64,000 bases of DNA, from assembly GCF_017873605.1 (NCBI RefSeq), contig NZ_JAGGKI010000004.1, forward strand, positions 124,001-188,000, read 5' to 3'. This stretch comes from Paenibacillus lactis. GTDB taxonomy: Bacteria > Bacillota > Bacilli > Paenibacillales > Paenibacillaceae. The notes beneath the pieces were generated by a model that ran no database searches, was not told where the DNA came from, and was given only the letters and a program-made list of their open reading frames with translations. Below, in pieces: positions 24,908 to 34,800 of the stretch (within the stretch, counting starts at the first letter, position 1; each line of letters begins with the position of its first letter). The position numbers and the translations under genes are program-made.

Positions 24908-24995
24908 GAAAAGTATCGACACAACTTCAATAGGAAAGTATGGACACGATTCGAATGAGGATCGGCTCGACTCCCATTGGAGAGTAGCGGCCACA
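24908..24995. repeat. Three spaced copies of a 16-bp repeat, possible IS21-family end relic
   Basis: On the minus strand the unit YGTGTCSATACTTTYC occurs at 24908-24923 and 24933-24948, with a more diverged copy at 24979-24995. IS21-family elements carry multiple terminal repeats of this general form (TGT..A..ACTTTC). No istA or istB sequence is seen beside them, so this would be an orphan end. The element assignment is inference. Confidence 0.4.
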
Positions 24996-25029
24996 ATAAA
25001 TCATCCTCTGCCGGACGGCAGAGGATGAT
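24994..25029 (-). terminator. Intrinsic terminator after the papain-like gene
   Basis: A 13-bp perfect stem ATCATCCTCTGCC / GGCAGAGGATGAT, followed on the minus strand by TTTATT. It may also stop transcription from the left. Confidence 0.8.
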
Positions 25030-25072
25030 CGTTATCCTATCCAACTGTATGCCAAGCACCTCAGGATGCCTT

Positions 25073-25663
25073 CTACTGTGCCGCCGATTGAAGCGGATGA
25101 TGGAAGCTTGCCAGTCTCGTCTGATCTAGAAGCGGATAGTCGTACAGCATGCCTTCATACACTACCTCCATCGAGGGGTGCAGCAGAAAATCATGCGGCG
25201 TCACCAGCGTGGACGAACGGTCCCACAGGCGAATCCCGCTCTGGCGCAACGTCTCGGCAACGAATTGAGAGCAGAAGTAGGACCGCTCTCTCGTAATATC
25301 CAGCCTCATTAGAACACCGAACAATCCGATCAGATTATACCGGTAGGCGTCCTCCTCGTCTTTATAGCGCTGGATCACCGCGCGGACCTGATCATATTGC
25401 TCCTGAGTCACCTCAAAGCGCAATAACGCGCATCGCGTACCCGGAAAATGGCTGAAGGTTCCTTCATATACGTCTTCCTCCACAAAGCCTCCCACCCAAG
25501 GATTATCGGCACATTTCCGGCCGAAGCTGAACACCTCATTAAGCTGGCCATCCAATGCAATGGAAGCGTGGTTATACGGCGCAGCCGTAATTCGCTTGAT
25601 CAGCCTCGTAAACATCGTTCCCGTATCGGTTAGCAATATATATAAGTTCTTTGTATCGGACAT
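25073..25663 (-). CDS. Permuted papain-like (NlpC/P60 superfamily, YiiX-like) enzyme
   Basis: This 196-aa cytoplasmic protein has the circularly permuted NlpC/P60 order. The His comes first, in APYNHASIALD near residue 32, and the Cys last, in SYFCSQFVAETL near residue 130. Proteins of this type hydrolyse amide or ester bonds in small molecules or lipids. There is no signal peptide. The start MSDTKNLYILLTDTG follows a GGGGG-rich site. It is a single-gene unit with its own terminator. The substrate is unknown. Confidence 0.8.
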   Translation of the reverse strand: MSDTKNLYILLTDTGTMFTRLIKRITAAPYNHASIALDGQLNEVFSFGRKCADNPWVGGFVEEDVYEGTFSHFPGTRCALLRFEVTQEQYDQVRAVIQRYKDEEDAYRYNLIGLFGVLMRLDITRERSYFCSQFVAETLRQSGIRLWDRSSTLVTPHDFLLHPSMEVVYEGMLYDYPLLDQTRLASFHHPLQSAAQ

Positions 25664-25826
25664 TGGTCTTTCCCCCGTTTAACTTGATCATCGGTCAGGA
25701 TTTCGTCAAATCCCTCGTTAACTCCATTGTAATCCGGTTAAACCAAAGCCAAAACCGACTCTAGAAGTGATTAGAACCTGGACCTAAGTCGGGCTCGTTC
25801 CCGTACGTGGGAACAGGACGACCAGA

Positions 25827-26663
25827 CTATCCTCCGTGCAAGCGCCGGTAGGAAGACGGCGTCATCCCTTCATGCTCCATAAACCGCTTATTAAAGTAGC
25901 TGACGCTCGGATATCCAGCCTCAACGGCAATTTGTCCGATCGTCTTGTCCTTGTGTTCCAGCAGCCATTGCTTGGCCATTTGCAGGCGGCACCTGGTGAC
26001 GAATTCCATCGGCGTCATTTCCATGACGTTTCGAAAGAGCTTACAGAAGTAATAGGTGCTTACCCCGATCCTTGATGCCCATTCCTCCAGTATAAACGGC
26101 TTGGCGGCTTCCTGCTGAATGATCGGCAGCAATTCGAGAATACGGCTGCCCGAGTTGCTGGATTTATGGTCAGAGAGCGCGGATGCCTGCTCCACGAAGA
26201 CCGTCAGCAGCGAATAGGTTAGCGTCGACAGCTGGGCCGGGTTCAGCATCCGATGCCTCTCCGCCTCCTTTAACAGCGTTTCATGCGCCTCCTCAAATGC
26301 AGCAGGCTGACGGACACTCCACAGCGGACTGCGATGAAATTCCCGTTCGATCAAATAATTTTGCAGCCCGCTCCCGTAAAAATGGAACCAGCGGACGTCC
26401 CATGGGTCATCTTCGCTGCTGTAATAACGCTGTGCCTGCATGGGGAAATACAGGACGGCTTCGCCGGGCCCCAGCGTATGCACTTGCTGATCGATTTCCA
26501 CATACCCCGTACCGGAAGCGACGTAATGAATGTTGAAATTGTTCAGTGCCCCGGCAGCCCGCGTAACCGAGTGCTCCGGCTCCTCCCGGTAAATGCCCAC
26601 CGATTCGGGAAAGCAGAAGAACGGCATCTCCGGCAGGGTCAGCAAGTGGATTTGGCGTTTCAT
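25827..26663 (-). CDS. AraC-family transcriptional regulator
   Basis: This 278-aa regulator has an N-terminal cupin-like sensing domain (~1-150: YVASGTGYVEIDQQVHTLGPGE near residues 49-70) and two C-terminal helix-turn-helix units (~175-275). The AraC signature is IGQIAVEAGYPSVSYFNKRF. It is divergent from the Gfo/Idh/MocA - aldo/keto reductase pair, 120 bp away, and is the obvious candidate to control them in response to a sugar. A palindrome ACAATATTGT (26682-26691) lies in the shared promoter region. Confidence 0.92.
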   Translation of the reverse strand: MKRQIHLLTLPEMPFFCFPESVGIYREEPEHSVTRAAGALNNFNIHYVASGTGYVEIDQQVHTLGPGEAVLYFPMQAQRYYSSEDDPWDVRWFHFYGSGLQNYLIEREFHRSPLWSVRQPAAFEEAHETLLKEAERHRMLNPAQLSTLTYSLLTVFVEQASALSDHKSSNSGSRILELLPIIQQEAAKPFILEEWASRIGVSTYYFCKLFRNVMEMTPMEFVTRCRLQMAKQWLLEHKDKTIGQIAVEAGYPSVSYFNKRFMEHEGMTPSSYRRLHGG

Positions 26664-26783
26664 TCCTAGGTCTCCTCGATGACAATATTGTTTTAATCCA
26701 ATACAAAATAATATTATATTAATTTTAATTATTCTCTCTTATAATCGCAATATAATCTTACTCAAGTAACGAAGGAGGAACTG

Positions 26784-27785
26784 ATGAAGATGAGCAAGAA
26801 ACTACGGTGGGGCATTTTGGGCTGCGCCAGCATCGCCAAGCGTGCGGTCATTCCCGGACTCCAGCAATCCCGTCGCAATGAAGTTGCAGCCATCGCGAGC
26901 CGGCAGGAGGATAAAGCAAGGCAACTCGCCGAAGAGCTTAACATAAATATCTCGTATGGAAGCTATGAAGCCCTGCTCGAGGATCCTAACATTGATGCGG
27001 TCTACATTCCCCTTCCTAACCATTTACATAAAGAATGGAGCATCCGAGCGGCCGAAGCCGGAAAGCATGTGCTCTGCGAGAAGCCGATCGCGCTGACGGA
27101 GGCCGAAGCCGCCGAGATGGCTGATGCCGCAGCGAAGGCCGGCGTGATTCTGGCCGAAGCGTTCATGTACCGTTACCACCCGCGGTACGATATCTTGAAG
27201 GAATATATCGCATCCGGAGCGATCGGCGAGATCCGAGGCATCCGCAGCGCCTTCACCTTTAACAGCTCGGCCAACCAAGGCAACGTCCGGTTCCGTAAGG
27301 ACTGGGGCGGCGGTTCCATTTATGACGTCGGCTGTTACCCGATTAACGCAGCCCGGATTTTGCTCGATAAAGAGCCTGAAGCCGTTACCGTCCAGGCCTT
27401 CTTCTCGCCGGAGCATGATCATGTCGACATGATGGCATCCGGACTGGTCGAATTTGAAGGTGCCGTATCGCTGACCTTTGACTGCGGCATGTGGGCCGCC
27501 TACCGTAATCCGCTTGAAATCGTGGGGACCGAAGGGCTAATCGAGGTGCCGTATGCATACAGCCTGCCCGAGAACGGGGCCAATTTCTTCTTGACGACCG
27601 GTGAAGGCCGGAAGGAAATCGAGGTTCCTTCCGCCAACGCATACAGCGAGCAGGGTGACCGTATCGCCGAAGCGGTACTGGACGGCAAGCCGCTCCGATA
27701 CACAACAGAAGATGCCGTCCGTAATATGAGGGTCATTGACGCATGTCTGAAATCCGCCCATGAGCGGTCAAGAATCGTACTGTGA
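26784..27785 (+). CDS. Gfo/Idh/MocA-family NAD(P)-dependent oxidoreductase
   Basis: This 333-aa dehydrogenase has a Rossmann N-terminus LRWGILGCASIAKRAVIPGL, the EKPIAL motif (KHVLCEKPIALTEAEA) with the conserved Lys near residue 99, and a C-terminal domain with GGSIYDVGCYPINAARILL, where the Asp and His-equivalent region sits. It most resembles sugar or inositol dehydrogenases of this large family. AAGGAGG precedes the ATG. It forms an operon with the aldo/keto reductase 22 bp downstream. The substrate is probably a sugar or polyol. Confidence 0.9.
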   Translation: MKMSKKLRWGILGCASIAKRAVIPGLQQSRRNEVAAIASRQEDKARQLAEELNINISYGSYEALLEDPNIDAVYIPLPNHLHKEWSIRAAEAGKHVLCEKPIALTEAEAAEMADAAAKAGVILAEAFMYRYHPRYDILKEYIASGAIGEIRGIRSAFTFNSSANQGNVRFRKDWGGGSIYDVGCYPINAARILLDKEPEAVTVQAFFSPEHDHVDMMASGLVEFEGAVSLTFDCGMWAAYRNPLEIVGTEGLIEVPYAYSLPENGANFFLTTGEGRKEIEVPSANAYSEQGDRIAEAVLDGKPLRYTTEDAVRNMRVIDACLKSAHERSRIVL

Positions 27786-27807
27786 CATTTTTAAAGGAGG
27801 TATGAAC

Positions 27808-28761
27808 ATGAAGTATATTTCAATCAAGGGATTGAACAAACCCGTCTCCGTGCTGATGAAAGGATCGGACTACTTCTACCATGATTCCTACGAGCGGGCA
27901 GCTGCCAATCTGGACGCATTTCTGGCCATCGGTGGCAATTCGATCGATACGGCCCATATTTATTGCGGCGGCCAAAGCGAGGAAGTGATCGGTCGTTATA
28001 TGCAGGAGCGTGGCAACCGGGAGCAGCTTGTTATTCTGACCAAGGGCGCTCACCACGACCAGAACGGACCGCGCGTGACCCGGAAGGATATCAAGAATGA
28101 CATCACCGACAGCCTGCAGCGGCTGCAGACCGACTATATCGATCTGTACGCACTGCATCGCGACGATCCGAATGTTCCGGCTGGCGAGGTAGTGGAGGCG
28201 CTCAACGAATATATCGAATCCGGAACCGTGAAAGCGATCGGCGTGTCCAACTGGACCTGGGAACGGATCCGGGAGGCAAATCAATATGCGGAAGCGAACG
28301 GACTCGTCGGCTTCTCCTTCAGCAGTCCGAATTTGAGCCTTGCGAAACCGAATGAGCCTTTCTGGAAAGGCTGCGTATCTGCGGATGCAGAGACATGCGC
28401 ATGGCATGAAGCCGAGCAATTCCCGCTATTGTCCTGGTCGTCGCAGGCCAGAGGATTTTTCACGGGGCGATTCACTCCCGAGGTGCGGGACAACGCAGAT
28501 CTGGTCCGTGTGTTCTATAGCGATGCCAACTGGGAGCGGCTCGAGCGGGCCAAGAAGCTTGCCGAAGCCAAGCAGGTTACGACGATTCAGATCGCACTCG
28601 CTTATGTCCTGAATCAGCCCTTCCCGACCTGCGCGCTGATCGGCGCCCAAAACGCGGAAGAACTAAAATCCTGTGATGAGGGAGCGAAGATCAAGCTGAC
28701 GCGGGAAGAATTGGATTGGCTTGATCTTACGAGCGAACAACTCCCTCTATCGTTAAGCTGA
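27808..28761 (+). CDS. Aldo/keto reductase family protein
   Basis: This 317-aa TIM-barrel NAD(P)H oxidoreductase has the ordered catalytic positions: Asp in SIDTAHIYCGGQSEE near residue 48 with Tyr, a Lys in VILTKGAHHD, and His in YALHRDDPNVP near residue 113. The GVSNW motif and the C-terminal cofactor region AYVLNQPFPTCALIGAQN are also present. The ATG at 27808 follows AAAGGAGG by 7 bases; two upstream in-frame starts are worse. It pairs with the Gfo/Idh/MocA enzyme, suggesting sequential oxidoreduction of a carbohydrate. A terminator follows. Confidence 0.9.
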   Translation: MKYISIKGLNKPVSVLMKGSDYFYHDSYERAAANLDAFLAIGGNSIDTAHIYCGGQSEEVIGRYMQERGNREQLVILTKGAHHDQNGPRVTRKDIKNDITDSLQRLQTDYIDLYALHRDDPNVPAGEVVEALNEYIESGTVKAIGVSNWTWERIREANQYAEANGLVGFSFSSPNLSLAKPNEPFWKGCVSADAETCAWHEAEQFPLLSWSSQARGFFTGRFTPEVRDNADLVRVFYSDANWERLERAKKLAEAKQVTTIQIALAYVLNQPFPTCALIGAQNAEELKSCDEGAKIKLTREELDWLDLTSEQLPLSLS

Positions 28762-28865
28762 TCGACCGGATGGATGAAGGGCAGCAGGAGGTTTTCGAAC
28801 GCTGCAGACCTGAGCCTCCCTCGCAGCACACATAATTCTGCTGAGCATAAATTTTTTTTAAAAAA

Positions 28866-28908
28866 AAGCATCCGAACTTTGGAGAACCCCTCCATTCGGG
28901 TGCTTTTT
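28866..28908 (+). terminator. Intrinsic terminator after the aldo/keto reductase gene
   Basis: AAGCATCCGAA / TTCGGGTGCTT (one G-T pair), with an inner GGAG/CTCC, running into TTTTT. Confidence 0.88.
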
Positions 28909-28965
28909 CCTTGCCGGCCGGCTGCTTATCTCCTATTTCGATATCCGCGATCGGAGTATGGCCTG

Positions 28966-29550
28966 TCAGCGCCTAAATCCCGTCAGCATCGTTTCAATAA
29001 TCCGCATCGAATCATCAGCTGCCTGAGCCGTATCCTCCGCTTCCGCCACCCACAACGAGCATTCATTCATTGCGCCAGATAACGCATGGGTCATCGCATC
29101 GACGGGCAGCTGTTTCATCTCCCCCTTCTGCTGCATCCCATCCAGCTGTTCCCGCAGATGACGCATCGAATGGATTTCGTCCATCTGGCGCCAAGTCTCC
29201 CAGCCGGCGACTGCCGGACCATCGATCAGCATGATCCGCATGTTCTGCGGTTCTACCGCCGCGGCGATAAAAGCCCGGCAGCCCAGCAGAAGCTGCTCCC
29301 AGGGTTCGCTTGAACGGCCCGCCTCCGAGGCGACGCGTTCTGAAACTTCGCGCTGTACGAGATCCAGGACGGCGAGAAACAGCCCTTTTTTATTCTTAAA
29401 ATGATGATAGAGCGCGCCCCGGGTTACTTGGGCGATATCCGCGACCATCTCCAGTGCGGTGTCTGCATAGCCTTTGTCCGCGAACTCTTCTCTTGCAACC
29501 TGCAGCAGACGTTCCATCGTCTCCTGCGCTTCCGTCTTGCTTCTTTTCAT
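28966..29550 (-). CDS. TetR/AcrR-family transcriptional regulator
   Basis: This 194-aa repressor has the N-terminal HTH near residues 12-58 (LLQVAREEFADKGYADTALE, then VTRGALYHHFKNKKGLFLAV). The C-terminal ligand domain is variable. It is the last gene of the VOC / alkylation-repair / TetR run, 28 bp after the repair gene, and probably controls that operon through the palindrome at 30865-30885. Confidence 0.93.
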   Translation of the reverse strand: MKRSKTEAQETMERLLQVAREEFADKGYADTALEMVADIAQVTRGALYHHFKNKKGLFLAVLDLVQREVSERVASEAGRSSEPWEQLLLGCRAFIAAAVEPQNMRIMLIDGPAVAGWETWRQMDEIHSMRHLREQLDGMQQKGEMKQLPVDAMTHALSGAMNECSLWVAEAEDTAQAADDSMRIIETMLTGFRR

Positions 29551-29578
29551 CGTAAATGCCTCTCTTCAAATCTTCATT

Positions 29579-30373
29579 CTATGTTGTAAATATAGCAGAA
29601 GAGAAAAGCTCGTGCATGCTCTTCATTTCGCTGCCCTTCATCCATGATCTGCACGCATGCCGGACGATCCAAGGAAAATGCTCCCCGCCGCTGTGCTGTC
29701 GCTCCGCCAGCCAAGTAATGACGAAATCCCGGTAATCCTTGCTTAGGTCGTGCAGATGATTGGCCACGGATTTTCTGACATACAACGATGGATCATTCAG
29801 CAGCGGCTCGATCAAAGCAAGGTGATGCGAAGGATCCCCCTTTATAACCGGAATCCGCTTAGCCCAAGGGAGACGGGGACGTGTCCCCTCGCTGACGAGT
29901 CGGCGGACATGCAGGCTGGAATCCGTTCTCCACGCTTTCAATCGTTCAAGGCACTGATCCTCATACTTCAGCAAATAAGGGCGGATGGCATACTCCGAAG
30001 TATGCCGCTTCGTGATTTCATATAAGGCATGCATGGACAGGTCAAAATGCTGAAGTCCGTAACGCTCGACATAGTACGCAACCGGCATTAAAAAATAGCC
30101 GTTCGTGAACATGCCCTGCTCGGTTTCATTTTCCGGGCCGAGGATGTCAAGCAGCACTTCCAAACTGCCCTCATACGGCATGGCCAACGCTTGATGAAGC
30201 TCGGCCGCGATCATCGCAACTCTCCCTTTGAGCTCAAGGGATTCGGATTGCCGGGTTACGGCCTCCACGAAGGAGTCGACAGGAAACCGGGCCACGAGCG
30301 GCTGAATCAAATCCGATAGGGTCAGGGCAAGCTCCCTCCCGAAATAATTCTTTAAGGGCTGGGAATGTGTCAT
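29579..30373 (-). CDS. DNA alkylation repair protein (AlkC/AlkD-like HEAT-repeat glycosylase)
   Basis: This 264-aa all-helical protein has HEAT-like repeats. The conserved [20 protein letters not shown] near residue 196 and the Trp/Arg-rich end [14 protein letters not shown] match the AlkC/AlkD-type alkylbase glycosylase superfamily. These remove N3- and N7-alkylpurines without base flipping. The ATG at 30373 overlaps the VOC stop as ATGA, so translation is coupled. The in-frame extension to 30403 is not needed. Its operon with a VOC protein and TetR suggests induction by a toxic electrophile. Confidence 0.87.
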   Translation of the reverse strand: MTHSQPLKNYFGRELALTLSDLIQPLVARFPVDSFVEAVTRQSESLELKGRVAMIAAELHQALAMPYEGSLEVLLDILGPENETEQGMFTNGYFLMPVAYYVERYGLQHFDLSMHALYEITKRHTSEYAIRPYLLKYEDQCLERLKAWRTDSSLHVRRLVSEGTRPRLPWAKRIPVIKGDPSHHLALIEPLLNDPSLYVRKSVANHLHDLSKDYRDFVITWLAERQHSGGEHFPWIVRHACRSWMKGSEMKSMHELFSSAIFTT

Positions 30374-30825
30374 TGGACGGCCTTGGGTTCCGGATCGGTC
30401 CATACGTCTTCCTTGTAATTGTCCGCAAAGGCCTCGGATGGCGGAATAATCTGGATCATGTCGATCAGCACGCCGCTCGGATCGCTTGTGATGAAATGCC
30501 TTTGGCCAAACGCCTCGTCGCGAATGTCCAAATGAAGCGGGAGACCCTCTTGCTTGATCAGCCGGTCGTATTCAGCGTCGACATTGTCCACCTCAAAATT
30601 GAGAATCAATCCCTGCACCTCTCTCTGAAAAGCAGCCGGCACCGTTTCATGATTCCAAGACAATACGGCGAGCTCATACAGCTTGTCCGGTCCGGCATTT
30701 CTTTTCAAGCTTATGTACCAGTCCGCTTCAAAGACAACCTCAAAGCCAAATAAACGGGTATAAAAATCCTTACTCTCCTCCATGTGCCCGGACATAATAA
30801 CCGGGTAAAAGCCTTGTACGTTCAC
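30370..30825 (-). CDS. VOC (glyoxalase/bleomycin-resistance fold) protein
   Basis: This 151-aa single-chain VOC protein has two beta-alpha-beta-beta-beta halves: [19 protein letters not shown] early and [20 protein letters not shown] later. The GTG at 30825 lies 11 bases after AAGGAG. It could be a metal-dependent isomerase or transferase, or a drug-binding protein; the sequence does not decide. It is the first gene of the operon, directly behind an operator-bearing promoter. Confidence 0.86.
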   Translation of the reverse strand: MNVQGFYPVIMSGHMEESKDFYTRLFGFEVVFEADWYISLKRNAGPDKLYELAVLSWNHETVPAAFQREVQGLILNFEVDNVDAEYDRLIKQEGLPLHLDIRDEAFGQRHFITSDPSGVLIDMIQIIPPSEAFADNYKEDVWTDPEPKAVQ

Positions 30826-30859
30826 TGGATCAACAACTCCTTATTCATGATTGGCTTAA

Positions 30860-30888
30860 ATCTAACATACATACAGCATGTATGTAAA
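30860..30888 (-). promoter_or_regulatory. Promoter with TetR-type operator in the spacer
   Basis: On the minus strand TTTACA (30883-30888), 17 bases, TTAGAT (30860-30865). The perfect inverted repeat ACATACAT-N5-ATGTATGT (30865-30885) fills the spacer, so a bound dimer would block RNA polymerase. Confidence 0.75.
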
Positions 30889-31032
30889 TAGCTGAAATTA
30901 TTTTTTCCGCTCCCTTCAAAAAATCGACGCTAGATGGAGGAGAAGCTGCGTGAACCAACGGCAGTTTTCTCGTATTTTTCGTCAATGCAATTATTCACTG
31001 ACACGCGGGGTGCCGATCTTCATCGCTCTATC

Positions 31033-31075
31033 AAATAAGGGGTGCACCTGGTCCAAGAACCTTCAGGAGCACCCC
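31033..31075 (-). terminator. Terminator after the small Lsm-like gene
   Basis: GGGGTGC / GCACCCC with an inner CCTG/CAGG pairing, followed by TTATTTG on the minus strand. The T tract is imperfect. Confidence 0.6.
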
Positions 31076-31091
31076 GCGCACTAATGAATAA

Positions 31092-31436
31092 TTACCACAG
31101 CAGGCTGACGGCCAGCAGGTCAAACAGTGCGAGCGGCAGGATAACGTTGCTGTAATACGGATTGTACGGATACGGCGCAAACGGCGGTCTCGGATATGGA
31201 TAGCCGGGATAAAAGCCTCTGCTTCCTTCCTGCTCGATCTGGATATATACGTATTTGGCGTCTACATTGATGATGACCCCCTCGAAGACTTCATCATCCA
31301 GCGTCTCTACGCGAACTTTGTGCTTCATCGCCTTTTTCAAGGCAGCATGGGCGTTCTCCTTATGCTTTTTCATGGAATGGGCCATATGATGATCGCATTG
31401 AAACAGCATTTGTTGTTGAGATGGATATGTGTTCAT
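31092..31436 (-). CDS. Small protein with Lsm-like core and Pro/Tyr-rich segment (possible spore coat protein)
   Basis: This 114-aa protein starts at an ATG seven bases after AAGGAGG. Residues ~40-72 (HKVRVETLDDEVFEGVIINV) resemble the Sm-like beta-barrel opening. Residues ~78-98 are Pro/Tyr-rich (YPGYPYPRPPFAPYPYN), and the end is hydrophobic (LPLALFDLLAVSLLW). The N-terminus is His/Met/Gln-rich. Such composition is common in spore coat and crust proteins. A mother-cell-type promoter candidate lies upstream. No specific family is recognised. Confidence 0.7.
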   Translation of the reverse strand: MNTYPSQQQMLFQCDHHMAHSMKKHKENAHAALKKAMKHKVRVETLDDEVFEGVIINVDAKYVYIQIEQEGSRGFYPGYPYPRPPFAPYPYNPYYSNVILPLALFDLLAVSLLW

Positions 31437-31467
31437 GAAACTTCCTCCTTCGTTATCTTCTACCCTG

Positions 31468-31495
31468 CATAGTATGCAATTATCCCGCATAGGGT
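31468..31495 (-). promoter_or_regulatory. Candidate mother-cell (sigma-K/E) promoter
   Basis: On the minus strand AC, 17 bases, CATACTATG, 32 bases before the Lsm-like gene start. It resembles sigma-K (AC-N17-CATANNNTA) with one mismatch in the last TA. Confidence 0.4.
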
Positions 31496-31853
31496 GTTAG
31501 CCTACAACTGAAAAGCAGTTTAAACGCAGAATGATACGGGTATAGTACAACCAAACAAGGAGGTTACGAATTGTATAAGCACACATATGCGGGATTATCA
31601 CAAGACGCAGGAGCTATTTTCTGAAGGGCGGAAACCGGAGGTTCCCATAAAAATGGTCAATACCCGCTAAAGGCGAGCATGTTCGGTACCATCCTACATA
31701 TTTGCACCAAACCTCGTACGCGCAGGGCTTACCGGTAAGCTCTTTCGCATAAGTTTTGTCATGTTGATTTGTATCCTTTTATCTATTGCTAGAACAATGA
31801 ACGATCCACTATGATCAAATGGTAGAGCATTTCTCAGGGAGGCAGCCTATGAT
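31496..31853 (+). other. Intergenic region with leader-like elements before the PAS kinase
   Basis: There is no convincing gene. It holds TTTAAA-N16-TATAGT, an AAGGAGG followed seven bases later by a TTG opening a 17-codon ORF (31571-31624), a perfect 14-bp palindrome GCTTACCGGTAAGC (31727-31740), and a promoter TTGTCA-N17-TTATCT (31756-31784) that should serve the kinase. The short ORF is unproven. Confidence 0.45.
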
Positions 31854-34800
31854 ATGAGGAATTTTACGGAAGATTGGTTCTGGGAACCCATGTTTAACAA
31901 ACTGCCTGTCGGGGCGGTTTTGATATCCTTAAAGACAGAGCAGATTGTGATGATGAACGAACGCTTCTGCGAAATCCTTGGATCCACGCGTTCCGAGCTG
32001 CTGACGCGAAAGCCTCGCGAGCTCCTGGTTCTGAAGGGCCTCTCCCAAAAAGCTTTGCAGCGAATTGAAAGCTATGATGTCGCCAATGGACTTCAGGAGA
32101 CGATTTCATTTCAGTCCGCGGATGGACGGGCAATGTCCATAACCGCGGAGTTCTCTCTCTTGGCGTCACCGGCAAACGGGAAAGAACCGCTCATCCTGTG
32201 CTGCATTGACCGAGCGGAGATCAAGGAAGCCCCCTTGCCGATGATCGGTCAGGAGGAGCTGCTTGCGCTCATCCTGAAGAGCGGACAAGATCTCATCTCG
32301 ATCAGCAATGCCGATGGAATCATTGAATACATCTCCCCTTCCGCAACCCACTTGTTAGGATATCGTCAGGAAGAGATGGTTGGCAGGCATCGCGCCGAGT
32401 TTTACCATTCGGCCGACTCCGAAGAAATGAAACAGCCCGGAAAGCTGTTCTCGGATAGCGAAATATTCAACAGGAGTATCCGCCATAAAGACGGACACTA
32501 TCTATGGTTTGAAACCTCCTTCCACGTCATCCGGGGGGCCGAAGGTCAAATAACAAAGGTGCTGGCGATCGCACGCAATATTACCAAGCGCAAAATCGAT
32601 GAAGACACGCTCGCCCGTGCCCAGCGGATCGCCAAAATCGGTTCCTGGAGATGGGATCTTGTGACCCGGACATTATCCTTCAGTGAAGAAATACGCCGAA
32701 TTTACGGCTACCAACTGGAGCCGATTGAGCGTGATCATAAATCCCTTCTTTCCGCGGTTGTCACCGAAGACCGCAAACGTCTCCGGCGTGCGATCCTGTC
32801 GGCAATCAAGGGACAGCCCGACGAGATTATTTACAGGATTCAGGTTGAAGGCGGCACCATTCGTACGCTCCGGGCACAGTGGGAAGTATCGGCCCGAAGC
32901 GAAGGCAAACCGATCGAACTGGTCGGAATGGCCCAGGATATTACCGAAGAATCACTGATCGCGCAGCAATTGGTTGAGAACGAGAAGAAATACAGGCTGA
33001 TCACGGAAAATTCGCTGGATTTCATATCGCGGAATACGATTGACGACTGTACCTTTCTATATTGCTCGCCTTCCTGTTATTCGCTCCTCGGTTATAATCC
33101 TGAAGAGCTTGTGGGGACCAGTGCATTCGATTACGTATATCCGGAGGACATCGGGCCGCTCAAAGCGTATTTGCAGCGAACCTTAGACGAGACCTCCCTT
33201 ACCCCGATCACCTTCCGTTACTTACATAAAGGCGGCAGGCACATTTGGTTCGAAGTGAACTGCAAGTTCATTACGGGACAGGACGGGCATCGTGAAATCA
33301 TCTCCATCGCCCGCGATATATCCGAACGGAAGCGTATCGAATTCAAGCTGAAGGAAAGCGAGCAGCGGTACCGATCGCTGTTCGAGTACAATCCGCTTGC
33401 CGTCTACTCCATGAATCTGGAAGGCGAGTATTTGACGGCCAATCCGAATTTGCAGAAATTAACCGGTTATTCGCTGGACGAGCTTGTCGGCATGTATTAC
33501 GGTCCCATCGTGGCGGATAAGGATCTGCCGCGGACGCAGTACCATTTTAACCAAGCGAAGGAAGGAAACCCGCAGAGCTATGACCTGTCGATCATTCACA
33601 AGGATGGTCATCCGATCGAAATCAATACCGTTAACATTCCGATCATCGTGGATGAAGAGGTTGTCGGCGTTTATGGAATTACCCGGGACATTACGGAGCG
33701 CAACCGTTCGATGGAGGAGATCAAGAAGCTGAGCCGCGAGCTCACGCTGCTGCTGAACACGGTGTCCGAAGGCTTTATCGGGCTGGACATTAACGGCAAA
33801 GTCGCCTTCATCAATCCGGCCGGTGCGTCCATGCTGGGGGAAGATGCGGGTGATGTCATCGGCAGATCCTGCGATCAAATCATCAGGGAGATTCGGCATG
33901 ACGGCAGCTTTTACCGCGGGAGGAACTCCCCCCTTGAGATGGCTCTCTTGCAAGGAAAGCCTCTCCTTCGAACCGAAATCGTGCTGTGGCGGCGCGATGG
34001 AACCAGCTTCCTGGCCAATTACCAAGTCAATCCGATCTGGGATCGGGGCGAGCGCAAAGGTGCCGTGATGGTATTCCGCGATATTACCGATGAGAAAGAG
34101 ATCATACGCGCCAAAGAATCGGCTGAGCGGGCAGATCAGGCCAAGACGGAATTTTTGACGATGATGAGCCATGAGCTTCGTACGCCGATGAACGGCATAA
34201 TGGGGATGATCGATCTCCTAAAGACGACCGACCTCGATGAAGAACAGGCAAATTATACGGACATTCTTAAGGAGAGCGGTGAATCGCTCCTGCATATTTT
34301 GAACGATATCCTCGATTTTAGCCGGATCGAGACCGGTAAAATGTCGATTGGCGAGGAACCGATCGATGTCCGCAGCCTGCTGGGAAGCGTCGTAGACTTG
34401 TTCAATGCCAAAGCCAGCGAGAAAGGACTAACCCTTTCATGGAGCGTGAACGAAGACAGCGTCCCTGATGTCATTGTTGCGGATGCTTTGCGGCTGCGAC
34501 AGGTGCTCGTCAATTTGATCAGCAATGCCATCAAATTTACGGAGCAAGGCAGCGTGACGCTGACTGCCGACGCCGTCCGGCGCATCGGCACCCGTGAGCT
34601 TACGCTGACGATTCGAGTTACGGATACCGGGATCGGCATTCCGGCCGACCGTCAGCATCAGCTGTTCCTCTCCTTCTCACAGCTCCATCCATCGTTAAAC
34701 CGCAAGTACGGCGGCACCGGGCTGGGACTCGCGATCAGCAAGAAGCTTGTCGAGCTCATGGGCGGTATCATCGGGGTAGACAGCCGGGAATTCGGCGGCT

